Below, piece after piece: positions 20,468 to 23,518 of a DNA stretch of 23,518 bases. Every line of letters begins with the position of its first letter. The stretch's first letter is position 1. The translations under genes and the position numbers were made by a program. The notes under the pieces are model-generated. The model was not told the DNA's origin. It was given only the letters and a program-made list of their open reading frames with translations, and made no database searches. The DNA comes from Capsulimonas sp039928515 (GTDB taxonomy: Bacteria > Armatimonadota > Armatimonadia > Armatimonadales > Capsulimonadaceae): assembly GCF_039928515.1 (NCBI RefSeq), contig NZ_JBDSSZ010000197.1. The stretch is one strand, 5' to 3'.

Positions 20468-23455
20468 ATGTCTATCGACAATCCCAAAGCGCCTCCCGGA
20501 AGGCGTTTGATCCGACGCGCTCTCACCGCGACTGGCTGTTTTGCGCTGGTTAGTGTCGGCGTCGCCGCAAGCGCGACGACGCGGACAGTGCCCACCGACT
20601 TACCCACCATTCAAGCCGCCGTGAACGCATCCGCTACCGGCGACACGGTCAACGTGATCCCCGGGACTTACACGATCGCCGGCGATTTCAACGTGACGCT
20701 GGGCTCGAAGAACCTGACGATCCAGTCGACGGGGGGAGCGGCCGTCACTGTCCTGGACAACAGCGGCGGCAGCCGGGCCAATCAGAAGTGCTCGTTCATT
20801 ATCAATGGCGGCCAGAATCGAAGCACTGTCATCAAGGGCTTCACGATCAAGAACAGCGTGCGCGACACCGGCGGCGCGATTGCGATCATCGATAGCGCGG
20901 CCACCGTCACCCAGTGTGTCTTCGTGAACAACTTCGCTCCGGCGGAAGGCGGCGCCATCGCGGTCGTCAGCAACGGCGCCGCATCCGGAGCGCTGATTAC
21001 GCAGTGTTCGTTCTATAGCAACACGGCCGGCAACCTGACCGACAGCTCCGGGTTCGGCGGCGCCATCGGCTGCGAGGTACTGTCGGGGAGCGCGGCGCAA
21101 AACGTGGAGATCTCCAACTGCGTCTTCAGCGGCAACCTGGCGACCTATGACGGCGGCGCGATCGACATTCTCGGCTCTACCGCAACCAATCCCACGGTGG
21201 ACATCGTCAACTGCACATTCAACAAAAACAACGCCAGCGGCTATGTCGCCCCGACCTTCGTCGGCCTGATCCCACCGCCCAGCGCCGGCCACCAGCCAGG
21301 AACCATCGATATCTTCGGCGGGCGCGGCGCGGTCACGAACAGCATTCTGTTCGGCGACGCCTCCCCCACGGAAATTTCAACCCTGAGCCCGGGCGTCACC
21401 GCCACATTCAGCGATATCGCGCAGGCGGGCGTCTCTGGAACCGGCAACATCAATCAGAACCCACAGTTCCTGGATAGCTCCAACGCCAATCCCGCGCTGG
21501 ACAATCTCCATGTCACCTCGACTTCGCCGGTGATCTCCACCGGAAAGCCGTCGGGGCAAGCGGCAGGCGTTCTCGCCGCCGTGCCGACAATCGAGCATGA
21601 CGGACTGCTGCGCCATCCGACCCCGGACATGGGCGCCTATGAAGTACAGACGCCAGTCGCAAACCCGCAGTCCGTCGGAACGCTGCAAGGCGCCGCCGTC
21701 GCGATCACACTGACCGGATCGGACGCCAATACGCCCCCCCGCTCGCTGACCTACACCGTCGCGACGAACCCGGCGCACGGAACGCTCTCAGGCACGGCGC
21801 CGAACCTGACGTACACGCCGAGCGCGGGATATTCCGGCCCGGACAGCTTCACGTTCACGGTCAACAACGGCAACTACACGAGCCCTCAGGCGACGGTGAC
21901 AATCAGCGTCACGCACATCAATCAGCCGCCGACGATCGATACAATCGGCAACCTGGCGATTGGCCAGAACGCCGGCCTCCAGATCGTCAATCTCACCGGC
22001 ATCGGACCGGGCGCCGGCGACGCCGGCCAAACTCTGACGGTCACAGCGAGCAGCAGCAACACGTCCGTCATCCCGAACCCAACGGTAACGTACACCAGCC
22101 CGAACAGCACCGGCTCGCTTTCCTTCACTCCGGTGACGAACGCCACGGGAACGGCGACAATCACCGTCACCGTGAAGGACAACGGCGGAACGGCAAACGG
22201 CGCCGTGGACACCAAAACGACCACGTTTAATGTCGTCGTCAGCGTCGTTGTTCTCGCGCCCACGGCCAATAGCCAGAGCGTGAGCACGCTGGAAGACACC
22301 GCAAAGGCGATCACGCTCACCGGCTCGGATCCAAACACGCCTGCGAAGCCGCTTACCTACTCCGTCGCAACGAACCCGGCGCACGGAACGCTTTCGGGAA
22401 CCGCGCCGAACCTGACCTACACACCGAATGCGGGATACTTCGGACCGGATAGCTTCACGTTCACCGTGAACAACGGCTCGCTCACCAGCACGCCGGCGAC
22501 GGTCTCGATCACGGTCACGCGGGTCAATCACATCCCGACGATCGGCGCGATCGGCGATCAGAACGTCGCCGAGAACAGCGGCTCGCACTCGGTCAATCTC
22601 TCGGCCATCAGCGCCGGCGTGGGCGACGGCGACCAGACCATCACGGTGACCGCGACAAGCGATAATCCGAGCCTGATCCCGAACCCCACAGTCACCTACA
22701 CCAGCCCGAACAGCATCGGCTCGCTGTCATTCACCCCGGCGGCGAACGCCTTCGGAACCGCGAACATCACCGTCACCGTGAAGGACAATGGCGGAACGGC
22801 CAACGGCGGCGTGGACACCAAGACGGTCACCTTCCAGATCACCGTCACCGAAGTCGTGCTCACGCCGACGGCAAATAACCAATCGGTCAGCACGGCGCAG
22901 AACACCGCCAAGGCGATCACGCTCACGGGCTCGGACCCGAACACGCCTGCGAAGCCGTTGACCTACGCTGTCGCGACGAGTCCGGCGCACGGAACGCTCT
23001 CAGGCGCCGCTCCGAACCTGACGTACACGCCAAACGCGGGATACTTCGGACCGGATAGCTTCACGTTCACCGTGAACAACGGAACCTCGACAAGCGCGGC
23101 GGCCACGGTGAGCATCACCGTGACCCAGTCGGCGGCCACGAACGTGACCCCGCAGATCACGGTGACGCGCGGCGGATACGTGTATATTCGCGCCACCGGC
23201 CACTACCGCCAGTCGATCACGCTGACCAACACCGGCGGGGCGCTCTCCGACCCACTGTCACTAGTTCTGGACAGCCTGACCGGCGCCATGCTGACCAACG
23301 CCACGGGGACCACGGCGGCGACCACCCCATCGGGCAGCCCGTACATCAACGCTCTGGGCCTGGCCGCCGGAGCGAGCGTGGTCGTCGTGCTCGAGTTCAG
23401 CAATCAGCCATCGGGCTACACGACCCGGGTCCTGGCGGGAGCAGGGGCGAGATAA
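20468..23455 (+). CDS. Large secreted beta-helix protein with repeated Ig-like domains
   Basis: A 995-residue exported, cysteine-poor surface protein. Residues 1-38 form a signal region (RRALTATGCFALVSVGVA). Residues 39-393 form a right-handed parallel beta-helix of the pectin-lyase-like type: PTIQAAVNASATGDTVNVIP, repeated GGAIAI/GGAIDI turns with S-N/Q-C, and a DMGAYEV end typical of choice-of-anchor Q proteins. Residues 396-893 hold alternating domains A-B-A-B-A: A is a cadherin-like tandem-repeat domain (NPAHGTLSG, YFGPDSFTFTVNNG), B an Ig-like domain (PNPTVTYTSPNS, TVKDNGGTANG). Residues about 894-995 form a beta-rich C-terminal domain (ITVTRGGYVYIRATGHYRQS ... YTTRVLAG). A lyase function is not implied; the fold also serves adhesins. 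It is 60 bp after the Tat-signal gene. A weak GGAA lies before the ATG. Confidence 0.88.
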   Translation: MSIDNPKAPPGRRLIRRALTATGCFALVSVGVAASATTRTVPTDLPTIQAAVNASATGDTVNVIPGTYTIAGDFNVTLGSKNLTIQSTGGAAVTVLDNSGGSRANQKCSFIINGGQNRSTVIKGFTIKNSVRDTGGAIAIIDSAATVTQCVFVNNFAPAEGGAIAVVSNGAASGALITQCSFYSNTAGNLTDSSGFGGAIGCEVLSGSAAQNVEISNCVFSGNLATYDGGAIDILGSTATNPTVDIVNCTFNKNNASGYVAPTFVGLIPPPSAGHQPGTIDIFGGRGAVTNSILFGDASPTEISTLSPGVTATFSDIAQAGVSGTGNINQNPQFLDSSNANPALDNLHVTSTSPVISTGKPSGQAAGVLAAVPTIEHDGLLRHPTPDMGAYEVQTPVANPQSVGTLQGAAVAITLTGSDANTPPRSLTYTVATNPAHGTLSGTAPNLTYTPSAGYSGPDSFTFTVNNGNYTSPQATVTISVTHINQPPTIDTIGNLAIGQNAGLQIVNLTGIGPGAGDAGQTLTVTASSSNTSVIPNPTVTYTSPNSTGSLSFTPVTNATGTATITVTVKDNGGTANGAVDTKTTTFNVVVSVVVLAPTANSQSVSTLEDTAKAITLTGSDPNTPAKPLTYSVATNPAHGTLSGTAPNLTYTPNAGYFGPDSFTFTVNNGSLTSTPATVSITVTRVNHIPTIGAIGDQNVAENSGSHSVNLSAISAGVGDGDQTITVTATSDNPSLIPNPTVTYTSPNSIGSLSFTPAANAFGTANITVTVKDNGGTANGGVDTKTVTFQITVTEVVLTPTANNQSVSTAQNTAKAITLTGSDPNTPAKPLTYAVATSPAHGTLSGAAPNLTYTPNAGYFGPDSFTFTVNNGTSTSAAATVSITVTQSAATNVTPQITVTRGGYVYIRATGHYRQSITLTNTGGALSDPLSLVLDSLTGAMLTNATGTTAATTPSGSPYINALGLAAGASVVVVLEFSNQPSGYTTRVLAGAGAR
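21653..23130 (+). repeat. 606-bp tandem coding repeat, about 2.4 copies
   Basis: Units begin at 21653, 22259 and 22865. The shared segment CGGCGCACGGAACG starts at 21771, 22377 and 22983, exactly 606 bp apart both times, and the B-domain segment TCCCGAACCC starts at 22071 and 22677, again 606. The exact spacing (202 codons) and high nucleotide identity, greatest between units 2 and 3, indicate recent duplication. Confidence 0.92.
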
Positions 23456-23478
23456 AGTGGGAGGCCCTCATCCCCCAG

Positions 23479-23506
23479 CCCCTTCTCCCAATTCTGGGAG
23501 AAGGGG
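23479..23506 (+). terminator. C-rich hairpin after the beta-helix gene
   Basis: Arms CCCCTTCTCCCA (23479-23490) and TGGGAGAAGGGG (23495-23506) form a 12-bp perfect stem around ATTC. It is 24 bp past the stop and is followed by TTTT at the window edge (23515-23518). It carries the same CCCAATTCTGGG core as the other intergenic repeats, so it may be an interspersed repeat doubling as a transcript end. Confidence 0.65.
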
Positions 23507-23518
23507 AGCCAGAGTTTT

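Noticed and set aside
20468..21650. Pectate lyase activity for the beta-helix protein
   Set aside because: The fold is suggested by the repeats, but no catalytic Asp/Arg/Lys pattern of pectate lyases was recognised, so only the fold is claimed.

Overview
The window is about 23.5 kb of GC-rich (roughly 60% by eye) bacterial chromosome with mostly housekeeping genes at its centre and secreted or surface genes on both sides. No rRNA, tRNA, CRISPR array, transposase or integrase was recognised. The organism is probably an environmental Gram-negative-type bacterium. Features that together suggest Armatimonadota (Capsulimonas-like) or a nearby deep phylum are: accD-accA next to hisS, an HspR-type repressor in front of dnaK, a dnaJ-prmA-rsmE chain, a GH26-like hydrolase, tail-collar proteins and a beta-helix protein with C-rich intergenic palindromes. 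This placement is inference from gene content only.

Layout. (1) 1-1180, plus strand: the 3' end of an ABC exporter gene, then an exported glutathione peroxidase closed by a hairpin terminator. (2) 1197-4199, minus strand: a small acidic unknown protein, a secreted nine-repeat ankyrin protein and a secreted GH26-like glycoside hydrolase. (3) 4305-8296, minus strand: accD-accA (overlapping), hisS and a DUF4149 membrane protein, with a consensus-like promoter before accD and a repeat-bearing spacer before hisS. (4) 8422-10729, minus strand: a possible 63-codon membrane peptide gene, a LacI-family regulator with an AT-rich promoter and palindrome, and a membrane-anchored NodB polysaccharide deacetylase.

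(5) 10826-16424, plus strand: a strong sigma70-like promoter drives hspR-like, rpoZ-like and dnaK genes; dnaJ, prmA and rsmE follow. The usual hrcA/grpE positions are taken by an HspR-type MerR repressor and an omega-like RNA polymerase subunit whose TTG start overlaps the hspR stop. A long hairpin and a second promoter-like site lie between dnaK and dnaJ. (6) 16424-16620: a composite intergenic repeat, in which two inverted copies of a C-rich palindrome enclose four small hairpins, directly before a PHP-type (CpsB/YwqE-like) phosphatase gene.

(7) 17477-23455, plus strand: a promoter followed by a compact locus of a DUF6916-like protein, three paralogous tail-collar (Mdp-like) proteins, a Tat-signal protein, and a 995-residue secreted beta-helix protein with alternating Ig-like domains repeated every 606 nt. 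No phage structural, replication or lysis gene accompanies the collar genes. This locus is the best candidate here for a poorly described system, perhaps a surface appendage or adhesin, and the heat-shock operon with an embedded omega gene is the second.
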